Of a stretch of DNA of 8,813 bases, positions 1 to 5,691 are shown one piece after another. A program made the position numbers and the translations under genes. Each line of letters begins with the position of its first letter. Position 1 is the first letter of the stretch. The notes beneath the pieces are model-generated. The model made no database searches and was not told the origin of the DNA. It saw only the letters and a list, made by a program, of their open reading frames with translations. Origin of the DNA: Beijerinckiaceae bacterium. Its GTDB lineage: Bacteria > Pseudomonadota > Alphaproteobacteria > Rhizobiales > Beijerinckiaceae. Location: assembly GCA_027311205.1 (NCBI GenBank), contig DAICZI010000050.1, positions 1 through 8,813 on the forward strand, written 5' to 3'.

Positions 1-210
1 ATTCTGCGGATCGTTCGCAATACTGATTACCTTGTTGCCGGCCCGACAGCACTCGAGGGCGCGGCGAACGAGGCTGGTCTTGTCCGCCTTCGGCTTCAGC
101 AGCCGATCTGGCGGTTCCGCTCGGGTGCATGGTACCGGGAGTCCACGCGCACTTTCCCCATCATGCAGCGCGCGCTGGAACTGTTGCGGCAAATGACTGA
201 CGGACTATGA
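1..210 (+). CDS. LysR-type transcriptional regulator, C-terminal fragment (gene starts before window)
   Basis: The first frame is open from base 1 to a TGA at 208-210 and gives the last 69 residues of a protein whose start lies outside the window. The fragment reads ILRIVRNTDYLVAGP, then a segment ending in PIWRF, then YRESTRTFPIMQRALELLR. This is the usual end of a LysR substrate-binding domain: a strand with a small hydrophobic-Pro turn, the typical 'R...R..sP....l...lr' final helix, and a short tail. The DNA-binding N-terminal helix-turn-helix is not visible, so the family call rests on the C-terminal pattern only. The gene runs in the same direction as the sulfatase gene 127 bp downstream and may control it, but that is inferred from position. 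The effector cannot be read from this piece. Confidence 0.7.
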   Translation: MLRIVRNTDYLVAGPTALEGAANEAGLVRLRLQQPIWRFRSGAWYRESTRTFPIMQRALELLRQMTDGL

Positions 211-337
211 ACGTTATTCCCAAAAGTTATCGGCAACTCGAATATATATCATTTCCGCCTACGGCAACCAGCTCCTAATCTTCACCCAGAATGCGTCGCG
301 CCGACAAGCCGCGATCAGGAATTTGTAGGAGAAACTC

Positions 338-1720
338 ATGTCGCGGCCCAATGTCATTGTGTTTTTTACCGATCAACAGCGGCACGATACAACCGGCGTC
401 CACGGCAATCCGATGGATATCACGCCCAATTTCGACCGGCTCGCCCAAGCTGGCACACATCTGTTTAATTCGTTTACCTGTCAGCCGCTTTGCGGCCCAG
501 CCCGCGCCGCCGTGCAAACAGGAATGTATTCGACCCAGACGGGCGTCTTTCGAAATGAGATTTGCCTGCCTGATAATCTGGATACTTTGGCCAAGATATT
601 CGGACGAAACAATTACAAGACAGCCTACATCGGCAAATGGCATCTGGCTGGCGTAGATCCGGTGCCAAAAGCCAAACGCGGCGGCTATCAGGAATGGCTT
701 GCCGCGAACCATCTGGAGTTTGTTTCGGATGCCTATGATGCCGTACTTTTTGATGATGATAACAAGCCGCAAAAACTGCCAGGATACCGCGTCGATGCGT
801 TGACCGATGCGGCAATTCGGTTTTGTGACAGGCATCAGAAGGATCCGTTTCTTCTTTTCGTCTCATTCCTTGAGCCGCATCACCAAAACAATACGGATAA
901 TTATCCGCCACCTGACGGCTATGCAGAAAAAATGGCAGCAAAGTTATGGACGCCGCCTGATCTTGTCGCCCTTCAGGGCACGAGCAGTTGGCATCTTGGC
1001 GGCTATTACGGAATGGTCAAACGGCTGGATGAGGCTTTCGGCCGACTGGTTGATGCATTGAAGAGCATGGGCATGCTGGACAACACGATCATCATGTTCA
1101 CGTCCGACCATGCCTGCCACTTCAAAACCCGCAATGCCGAATACAAGCGGTCTTGTCATGAAAGTGCCGTGCGTGTGCCGACCATGATCACCGGACCTGG
1201 CTTTATGGGTGGAGGTCAAGTCAGGGCACTTTTCAGTACGGTTGACATTGCGCCCACACTGATCGATGCCGCGGGCCTCGAGGTGCCGAAGGCAATGACA
1301 GGTTGCTCGATTCTTCCCGTCGTGCGTGACGCGCGCGCTCATTGGCGGCAGGACGTTTTCTTCCAGATCAGCGAGACGGAGACGGGTCGGGCGTTACGCT
1401 CCCACAAATGGAAATATGGCGTAACCTCAGATTATGATTCTGACGCCCCTCGCTCCGAAATTTATCAGGAATGCTATTTGTACGATCTCGAAGCGGACCC
1501 CTATGAAATGGTAAACCTGATTGGAATGTCGGCTTTTCGTGGAGTATGCGACGATTTGAAAGCCCGGCTTCTTGCCTGGATCGCTTGGGTCGAGGAAGGC
1601 CATCAGCCCGAAATCGTCAATTCGGCACTACGCGATCAGCGTCAGTATCGTCTGAAGGCTACCGACCTCGCCCGCCATTTTGCCTCCGACAGCACGCTTG
1701 GCATGCACCCAGGCAAATAA
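338..1720 (+). CDS. Sulfatase family hydrolase (formylglycine-dependent, cytoplasmic-looking)
   Basis: This 460-residue protein hydrolyses a sulfate ester, or possibly a related phospho- or phosphonate ester; the substrate cannot be told from sequence. Visible family features, in order, are: the N-terminal NVIVFFTDQQRHD strand with metal-binding Asp12; the signature Cys52-Gly-Pro-Ala-Arg56 followed by AAVQTG, matching the C-x-P-x-R sulfatase motif whose Cys is oxidised to formylglycine; GKWHLAG with Lys100 and His102; a His-rich EPHH at 179-182; and FTSDH with Asp257 and His258 as further metal ligands. VRVP-ITGPG follows at 278-288. No signal peptide is seen, so it probably acts in the cytoplasm and needs an anaerobic- or aerobic-type maturase encoded elsewhere. 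The usual second Asp of the first motif is Gln13, which occurs in some members. The ATG is preceded by AGGAGA (327-332) at good spacing. A LysR-type gene ends 127 bp upstream in the same direction. No strong promoter or terminator was identified. The length is typical of bacterial sulfatases. Confidence 0.88.
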   Translation: MSRPNVIVFFTDQQRHDTTGVHGNPMDITPNFDRLAQAGTHLFNSFTCQPLCGPARAAVQTGMYSTQTGVFRNEICLPDNLDTLAKIFGRNNYKTAYIGKWHLAGVDPVPKAKRGGYQEWLAANHLEFVSDAYDAVLFDDDNKPQKLPGYRVDALTDAAIRFCDRHQKDPFLLFVSFLEPHHQNNTDNYPPPDGYAEKMAAKLWTPPDLVALQGTSSWHLGGYYGMVKRLDEAFGRLVDALKSMGMLDNTIIMFTSDHACHFKTRNAEYKRSCHESAVRVPTMITGPGFMGGGQVRALFSTVDIAPTLIDAAGLEVPKAMTGCSILPVVRDARAHWRQDVFFQISETETGRALRSHKWKYGVTSDYDSDAPRSEIYQECYLYDLEADPYEMVNLIGMSAFRGVCDDLKARLLAWIAWVEEGHQPEIVNSALRDQRQYRLKATDLARHFASDSTLGMHPGK

Positions 1721-1889
1721 GGCACAAATTTTGTCGCTGGGGAGTCGGGGTTCCCGAGTCAGACTGCGCTTCAAGCCGCAATGAAAGTTGCAGTGAAGCT
1801 CATCGAGAGGACGGGCTTCGATCCCGGCGGGCGTCAGGACGGGTTTGCGGGCGACCAAAGCCGACAACCATTCCGCAAGGGTGGCCAGC
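1721..1889. other. Stretch between sulfatase gene and IS remnant, no gene recognised
   Basis: A minus-strand frame is open across 1628-1867 (79 codons) and a plus-strand frame runs through most of the interval, but neither resembles a protein I recognise and the minus frame overlaps the end of the sulfatase gene. There is no clear intrinsic terminator after the sulfatase stop. The stretch may be the residue of sequence cut by the IS insertion. Confidence 0.4.
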
Positions 1890-1891
1890 TA

Positions 1892-1905
1892 CCTTGTTGC
1901 AAAGA
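1892..1905 (+). repeat. Left terminal inverted repeat of IS5-like remnant
   Basis: CCTTGTTGCAAAGA is matched at 13 of 14 positions by the complement of 2990-3003. It lies 70 bp before the transposase start codon, a normal position for an IS5-type left end. Confidence 0.65.
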
Positions 1906-1974
1906 AGCCATTGAATTGGGATTTTAGTGAAATTTGGCGCCAAAGGCTTCCGATTTTCATGTCGGGAGCGGATC

Positions 1975-2950
1975 ATGCCTTTCAGGCTTCATTCGAAAGG
2001 CAGATGCCGCATTCCCCGCCAGCGTCATCGAGTTACGAACCGGCGTGAGCCTGACCATCTAGTTGACGCCCGATGCGATCGCCGGTTGGAAGGTGCAGCC
2101 TCGAACAACGGCGGGTGGACCGCGCCATGATTCGGATCGGGGCCTGGAAACCGTCATTGAACCCGCCCTGAGCAAACGCGCCGTGTTTCGATGGGCGCTC
2201 CCAGAGGGAAGGCCTGATCGGATCGGTCATGAAAGGTGGGGGTCGACCTGCTGGCTTGCGATCATGCGACGCTGGGTAGACAGGCGTGTGGATGGGCTGT
2301 TTGCAAACCGCGACGAATGGGAACGGGCGAGCTTCACCTGATCGTCGGGCGCGCCGGACTGAAATGATGCCGCGCCAGCGAATGGCTGTTTGAAAAACGG
2401 GTCACGACGAAGCGCCGCGCTTGGCGCAATCGGCACATTGGCCAAGCGGCACACTGGCCAAGCCGCGCGTTGACATCGACGCCGACAGCGGCGGGACCAT
2501 CGCCCTTGATCTGACAGAATGATGTCGACGACGCATCCGACGTCCCCATGCCATGGGATGAACCCGCGCAGGATCCTGCTTCCGTCATGGCCGATGGCAC
2601 CTGCGACGGGCTGCGGCATTTGATGTTGTCCCCGCCGGAAATCCTTGCCGCATGTTGCATCTTCCCGCCCGCATGGCGGGCCGTGCATGTCCCAACAGCA
2701 GCCATCCCGCCCACCCAGTGGGATTTGCGTGTCCCTGCGGTTGACGAACATTGCCGGATGAATGGGCAAAAGGCCTCCGGCTGCAACGGCACTCAGATGT
2801 CGAGGCGGCGCTAAACCGTTGCAAGCGGATCATCGGCGATAATCTGACATCACGCTATGAGATCGCCGCGTGGCTGAAGGGACGATCTGCGTCAAATCCC
2901 TTGACCAAATGAACGAACCCGGGCCCGCGGGAATCTCCCGAATGACATGA
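1975..2950 (+). pseudogene. IS5-family transposase, multiply frameshifted remnant
   Basis: Piecing frames together gives the familiar order of an IS5-type DDE transposase of about 270 residues. MPFRLHSKGRCRIPRQRHRV opens it (1975, frame 1). Then come AIAGWKVQPRTTAGG and RAVFRWAL (2063 on, frame 2), HLIVGRAGLK followed by an in-frame TGA at 2365-2367 and SEWLFEKRV (frame 1), VDIDADSGGTIALDLT (2469 on, frame 3), NDVDDASDV and VMADG (2518 on, frame 1), DVEAALNRCKRIIGD (2796 on, frame 3), and a tail LDQMNEPGP...SRMT ending at 2950 (frame 2). At least five frame changes and one stop show that the gene is dead. The first catalytic Asp, expected in the 'HLLVDSTGLK' segment, is Gly here. The second Asp (ADG) and the Glu (VE) are still present. 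One frame change is explained by a 16-bp tandem duplication at 2432-2463. The family match is from memory of family motifs and has not been searched. Confidence 0.82.
2432..2463 (+). repeat. 16-bp tandem duplication inside the transposase remnant
   Basis: GGCACATTGGCCAAGC is followed immediately by GGCACACTGGCCAAGC, identical at 15 of 16 positions. Because 16 is not a multiple of three, the duplication itself shifts the transposase frame. It sits between the RNRHIG and VDIDADSGG segments, where intact relatives have no such insertion. Confidence 0.75.
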
Positions 2951-2989
2951 GCGAAGCCGCCTAATTGTTCAAACACGCCTCGCTAAGGC

Positions 2990-3003
2990 TCTGTGCAACA
3001 AGG
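2990..3003 (-). repeat. Right terminal inverted repeat of IS5-like remnant
   Basis: TCTGTGCAACAAGG is the partner of the left end at 1892-1905 (13 of 14 positions complementary). It falls 40 bp after the end of the transposase remnant and 28 bp before the parS palindrome. Confidence 0.65.
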
Positions 3004-3031
3004 CCGCCTTTCAGCCTATGCGGGGGGTCGA

Positions 3032-3049
3032 AGTTGGCAGCTGCCAACT
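3032..3049. promoter_or_regulatory. parS: parS centromere site for RepB binding
   Basis: AGTTGGCAGCTGCCAACT is a perfect 18-bp palindrome. Its central 16 bases (3033-3048) fit GTTNNNNGCNNNNAAC, the parS consensus described for repABC plasmids of rhizobia. In such plasmids one or more parS sites lie upstream of repA, between repA and repB, or after repC, and are bound by RepB, the ParB homologue encoded downstream at 4464-5465. Only this one copy was found by eye in the window. RepB bound here together with RepA can also repress the operon promoter. Confidence 0.88.
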
Positions 3050-3291
3050 CAGCTGCGTTGTCACCGCAGAATATCTGTTAATTTCTGTTAACCATAAATC
3101 GCTTGCCAGAATCGATTTTGTAGGTCAGTTCTACGGACACGGAGCGTATATGCTACGCAAACCGTAAGAGGCGCCCTACCCCGTTGGCGCGAAAGTGGGG
3201 CGTATTAACAGCTTGGCGTGGAAAATTCTGGCAATGATGTGGCTGAATGGCCAGGATGTTGCGTGACGATCAGAATGGGCGGAATCGTGTG
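3050..3291 (+). promoter_or_regulatory. repA leader with repeats, probable promoter/operator region
   Basis: This non-coding stretch between parS and the preferred repA start is where repABC operons carry their main promoter and the RepA operator. It holds two TCTGTTAA direct repeats (3074-3081 and 3084-3091) exactly 10 bp apart, so on the same helical face. It also holds a short inverted repeat GTAG/CTAC (3120-3123 and 3131-3134) and a second one GCGTA/TACGC (3144-3148 and 3154-3158). The first part is clearly AT-richer than its surroundings. I could not settle on one -35/-10 pair with good spacing, so the promoter position is inferred from context. Confidence 0.4.
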
Positions 3292-4467
3292 ATGGACCTT
3301 GCGGTTGACGATATTATTGCCAGTGATGGACGCAATTTGTCCATGCAGTTGCGCGCACTGCGCGAATCGCTGTTTCCACCGCTGGCTCAGAAGACGCTGC
3401 GCCGGTTTTCATCAGGCGAGGCCGCCAAACTGGTGGGTGTGACGGATGGTTACCTGCGCCAGTTGTCGCTGGCCGGGGAGGGGCCGCTTCCTGAAGTCGG
3501 CACTGCTGGTCGCCGATCCTATACCTTGGCGCAGATCAATGGTTTGCGGGCCATGATGGAGGCGTCACGTCCTGGCAAGGGCTTCGTGCGGCACAGGCAG
3601 AATGACGAGGCTTTGCAGGTTCTGGCCGTCGTCAATTTCAAGGGCGGATAAGGAAAAACCACGACCGCGGCCCATTTGGCGCAATATCTCTCGCTGCAGG
3701 GCTACCGCGTCCTGGCGGTTGATCTTGACCCGCAAGCCAGTTTGACGGCTTTGCATGGTTTCCAGCCCGAGTTCGACGTTGGCCCCAATGAATCGCTTTA
3801 TGGCGCAATCCGCTATGATGGCGCGGCGCGGCCCCTGGCTGAAATCATTCGGCCAACTTATTTTGATGGGCTCGATCTGGTTCCCGCCAATATCGAATTG
3901 ATGGAGTTCGAGCACGACACACCGCGGGCGCTGGCTGATCGGCGCACCGGCCCGCTGTTTTTCGCCCGCGTTGCCGAGTCGCTGGCGAGCGTCCAGGATA
4001 AATATGATGTCGTGGTGATTGACTGCCCGCCGCAGCTTGGCTTTCTGACCCTGGGTGCCTTGTGTGCCGCAACGGGGCTCATTATCACCGCGCATCCACA
4101 GATGCTGGATGTCATGTCGATGTGCCAGTTCCTGCTGATGACATCAGATCTCCTGGCCGTAGTGCGCAAGGCGGGCGGTCGGCTCGATTATCATTTCATC
4201 CGCTATCTCGTGACCCGTTACGAGCCCTCTGACGGCCCCCAAACCAAGATCGTCGCTTTCATGCGCTCAATGTTTCAGGATCGTGTGCTGACGCACCCGA
4301 TGCTCAAATCCACCGCAATTGCCGATGCTGGTCTGACGAAACAGACGCTCTATGAAGTGAGCCGCGAGTTTTTTACGCGCTCGACCTATGACCGCGCCAT
4401 CGAATCGCTGGATGCGGTCAATGGCGAGATTGAAGCCCTTCTCAAACAAGCCTGGGGTCGCAAATGA
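3292..4467 (+). pseudogene. repA: RepA, ParA-type plasmid partition ATPase, interrupted by a stop in the P-loop
   Basis: RepA is the ATPase that moves and positions RepB-parS complexes and co-represses the operon. Counted from ATG 3292, the frame has 391 amino-acid positions if the stop is ignored, which is full length for the family. Residues 39-90 form the N-terminal helix-turn-helix typical of RepABC RepA (FSSGEAAKLVGVTDGYLRQLSLAGEGPLPE). The deviant Walker A follows at 115-124 as NFKGG-stop-GKTT, with TAA (3649-3651) where Ser or Ala normally stands. LAVDLDPQAS at 141-150 and Walker B-like YDVVVIDCPP at 238-247 are intact. Upstream in-frame starts exist, including ATG 3247. ATG 3292 is preferred because GGGCGG lies about 9 bases before it and the resulting N-terminus matches the family's length. 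The last codon overlaps repB by ATGA. A single C-to-A change (TCA to TAA) would explain the stop. A TTG at 3676 could restart translation, but that product would lack the P-loop. The call could be wrong if the base is a sequencing error, in which case repA is intact. Confidence 0.85.
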
Positions 4468-5465
4468 GTTCAGCCAAAGACAGTCGCATGGCGACGATTG
4501 GTCTCGGGTTGGCACGTGTCAACTTGCCCAATCCTCCAGTCCACAATGGCGAAGCTGCCCTGCCGCCTGCGCGGGTTATAGCCAGTGCTGTCGGCGCGGT
4601 TTCGCGCTCGCTGGATCAATTTCAAACTGACATGCGCGCGGCGCAGGAGCTCATTTCATCCGGCCATGCCGTGATCGAGCTTGATGCCGATTGCATCGAA
4701 GGGTCGATCCTCAAGGATCGGCTTGGAACAGACCCGCAAGAGCAGGAGGCTCTGGCTGCCTCCATTCGCAACCAGGGCCAGCAGGTGCCCATCCTTGTTC
4801 GGCGCCATCCCCACGATGCACAACGCTATCAATTGGCCTACGGTCATCGGCGGCTCGAAGCCTGCCGGATGATTGGACGCAAGGTGCGGGCGATCGTGCG
4901 CGAACTCGATGATACCGAACTTCTTGTGGCTCAGGGCCAGGAAAACAGTGCCCGCAAGAACCTGTCGTTCATCGAGCGGGCGCTGTTCGCCTTGCGCATG
5001 GAGCAGCGCGGCATTGCCCGCGATGCGATCATGGCGGCACTCTCGACCGACAAGACTGAGCTCTCAAAACTGCTTTCGGTGGCAGCTTCCGTGCCAGGCG
5101 ATATCATCACTGCGATTGGTGCGGCCGCCAAGGCTGGGCGACCGCGCTGGATGGGACTGGCCGAAGGCCTGAAAAATCCGCAAGGCGAAAAGAAGCTGCG
5201 CCAACTCATCGCCACGACGGCGTTTCTCGAAGAGCCATCCGACCAGCGCTTCAATCTAGCTTTTTCGGCCCTGCATGCCGCAGCCAAGCGCGGCGACGAA
5301 GGGGAGGCGGTTTTCAGTGCTGATGGCACCGAAATCGCCCGCATGATGAGCCGTGCCAAGGCCGTCAACCTGATGTTTGAGGGCTCGAAACATGGCGATT
5401 TCGGGCGCTTTGTGATTGAGAGCCTGCCGCAGTTGTTTGAAGCCTTCAAGCAGCACACCACCTGA
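4464..5465 (+). CDS. repB: RepB, ParB-family centromere-binding partition protein
   Basis: This 333-residue protein binds parS and, with RepA, segregates the plasmid and represses the operon. Residues 1-70 are a variable N-terminal part that normally contacts RepA. Residues 72-150 form the ParB N-terminal nuclease-like fold, with EQEALAASIRNQGQQVPILVR and the hallmark GHRRLEA at 127-133. GQENSARKNLSFIERA at 158-173 is the second conserved ParB box. A helix-turn-helix follows at roughly 185-210 (AIMAALSTDKTELSKLLSVA). The C-terminal part (225-333) is the RepB-specific region used for dimerisation. The length is normal and no break is seen. The ATG overlaps the repA TGA by four bases, so translation is probably coupled to repA. 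A stop in repA could therefore lower RepB output, although ribosomes restarting downstream would relieve this. Confidence 0.95.
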   Translation: MSSAKDSRMATIGLGLARVNLPNPPVHNGEAALPPARVIASAVGAVSRSLDQFQTDMRAAQELISSGHAVIELDADCIEGSILKDRLGTDPQEQEALAASIRNQGQQVPILVRRHPHDAQRYQLAYGHRRLEACRMIGRKVRAIVRELDDTELLVAQGQENSARKNLSFIERALFALRMEQRGIARDAIMAALSTDKTELSKLLSVAASVPGDIITAIGAAAKAGRPRWMGLAEGLKNPQGEKKLRQLIATTAFLEEPSDQRFNLAFSALHAAAKRGDEGEAVFSADGTEIARMMSRAKAVNLMFEGSKHGDFGRFVIESLPQLFEAFKQHTT

Positions 5466-5546
5466 GCCAACAGCCATTCGGGCAAGCCCAAAACCTGCCC
5501 CGAAGCGTAGCCGCCGCGTATCCGACAATGAAACTGGAGAAGACGC

Positions 5547-5584
5547 AAAAGAAAAGGCCCCCGAAGCAATGAACTGCGGAAGCC
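5547..5584 (-). terminator. Intrinsic terminator of the counter-transcribed RNA
   Basis: On the minus strand GGCTTCCG pairs with CGGGGGCC, eight pairs including two G-U, around a 13-nt loop, and TTTTCTTTT follows at once. The arms are at 5577-5584 and 5556-5563 and the T-tract at 5547-5555. It is placed and oriented to end an RNA starting near 5599, antisense to the repC leader. Confidence 0.85.
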
Positions 5585-5599
5585 CTCTCTGTGTGTGAC
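5547..5599 (-). ncRNA. ctRNA: Small antisense RNA controlling repC (ctRNA, incA type)
   Basis: repABC operons carry a small RNA, transcribed against the operon in the repB-repC gap, that pairs with the repC leader. Pairing favours a structure that ends transcription or hides the repC ribosome-binding site, which sets copy number and incompatibility. Here the minus strand offers a strong promoter (TTGACA, 17-bp spacer, GATTCT) and, about 50 bases on, an intrinsic terminator. The predicted RNA of about 53 nt has the size usual for this class. The 5' end is inferred as 6-7 bases after the -10 element and could be off by a few bases. The 3' end is set by the T-tract. The first ~15 bases (CACACAGAGAGG-type, unpaired) would be free to start pairing with the mRNA. 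Confidence 0.85.
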
Positions 5600-5605
5600 A
5601 ACTGG

Positions 5606-5634
5606 AGAATCTCACTTTCGCGAATCACTGTCAA
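5606..5634 (-). promoter_or_regulatory. Promoter of the antisense RNA
   Basis: The minus strand reads TTGACA (5634-5629), exactly 17 bases, then GATTCT (5611-5606). The -35 is perfect and the -10 matches TATAAT at three positions including the key A and final T, so a strong constitutive sigma-70-type promoter is expected. The same DNA is the transcribed leader of repC on the other strand. Confidence 0.8.
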
Positions 5635-5666
5635 GCGTTTTAGCGCCGTTGGGGTGAGCGGATTTC

Positions 5667-5689
5667 TTTTGCCTGAGTGAAGGGCAAAA
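5667..5689 (+). promoter_or_regulatory. Hairpin sequestering the repC ribosome-binding site
   Basis: TTTTGCC (5667-5673) is a perfect complement of GGCAAAA (5683-5689), with a 9-nt loop. The right arm begins inside the AAGGG Shine-Dalgarno sequence (5680-5684) and ends three bases before the repC ATG at 5692. When formed, the hairpin would block initiation. This fits the leader switch known in repABC plasmids, where antisense RNA binding shifts the repC leader toward a closed form. The stem is confirmed by sequence; the switching is inferred. Confidence 0.7.
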
Positions 5690-5691
5690 CG

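Larger units (their letters stand above)
1890..3005 (+). mobile_element. Decayed IS5-family insertion sequence, about 1.1 kb
   Basis: The element is bounded by an imperfect inverted repeat, CCTTGTTGCAAAGA at the left and the complement of TCTGTGCAACAAGG at the right (13 of 14 positions match), about 1.1 kb apart. It contains one transposase gene in many pieces. The end sequences resemble the GGC-TTGTTGC-type termini common in IS5-family elements. The length, single gene and terminus-to-start distance all fit that family. No target-site duplication can be seen at the ends, as expected for an old copy whose edges have drifted. The outer two bases at the left end (TA) differ from those at the right (GG), so the precise limits are uncertain by a few bases. 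The element lies directly upstream of parS and repA. It cannot move by its own transposase. Confidence 0.75.

Noticed and set aside
1628..1867. Minus-strand 79-codon frame after the sulfatase gene
   Set aside because: It overlaps the sulfatase C-terminus and I recognise nothing in it.
2227..2792. Two overlapping minus-strand open frames of 150-180 codons within the IS remnant
   Set aside because: The plus strand here is clearly a broken transposase; the minus frames are by-products of its GC-rich composition.
3649..3651. Programmed recoding (selenocysteine, pyrrolysine or designed readthrough) at the repA stop
   Set aside because: The codon is TAA, not TGA or TAG, and no stimulating structure is evident; simple mutation or sequence error is more likely.
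3565..4095. Minus-strand open frame of 176 codons in repA
   Set aside because: It overlaps the well-conserved RepA ATPase motifs on the opposite strand and shows no family pattern.
4931..5569. Minus-strand open frame of 212 codons across the end of repB
   Set aside because: It is a shadow of the conserved repB frame and runs into the antisense RNA terminator.
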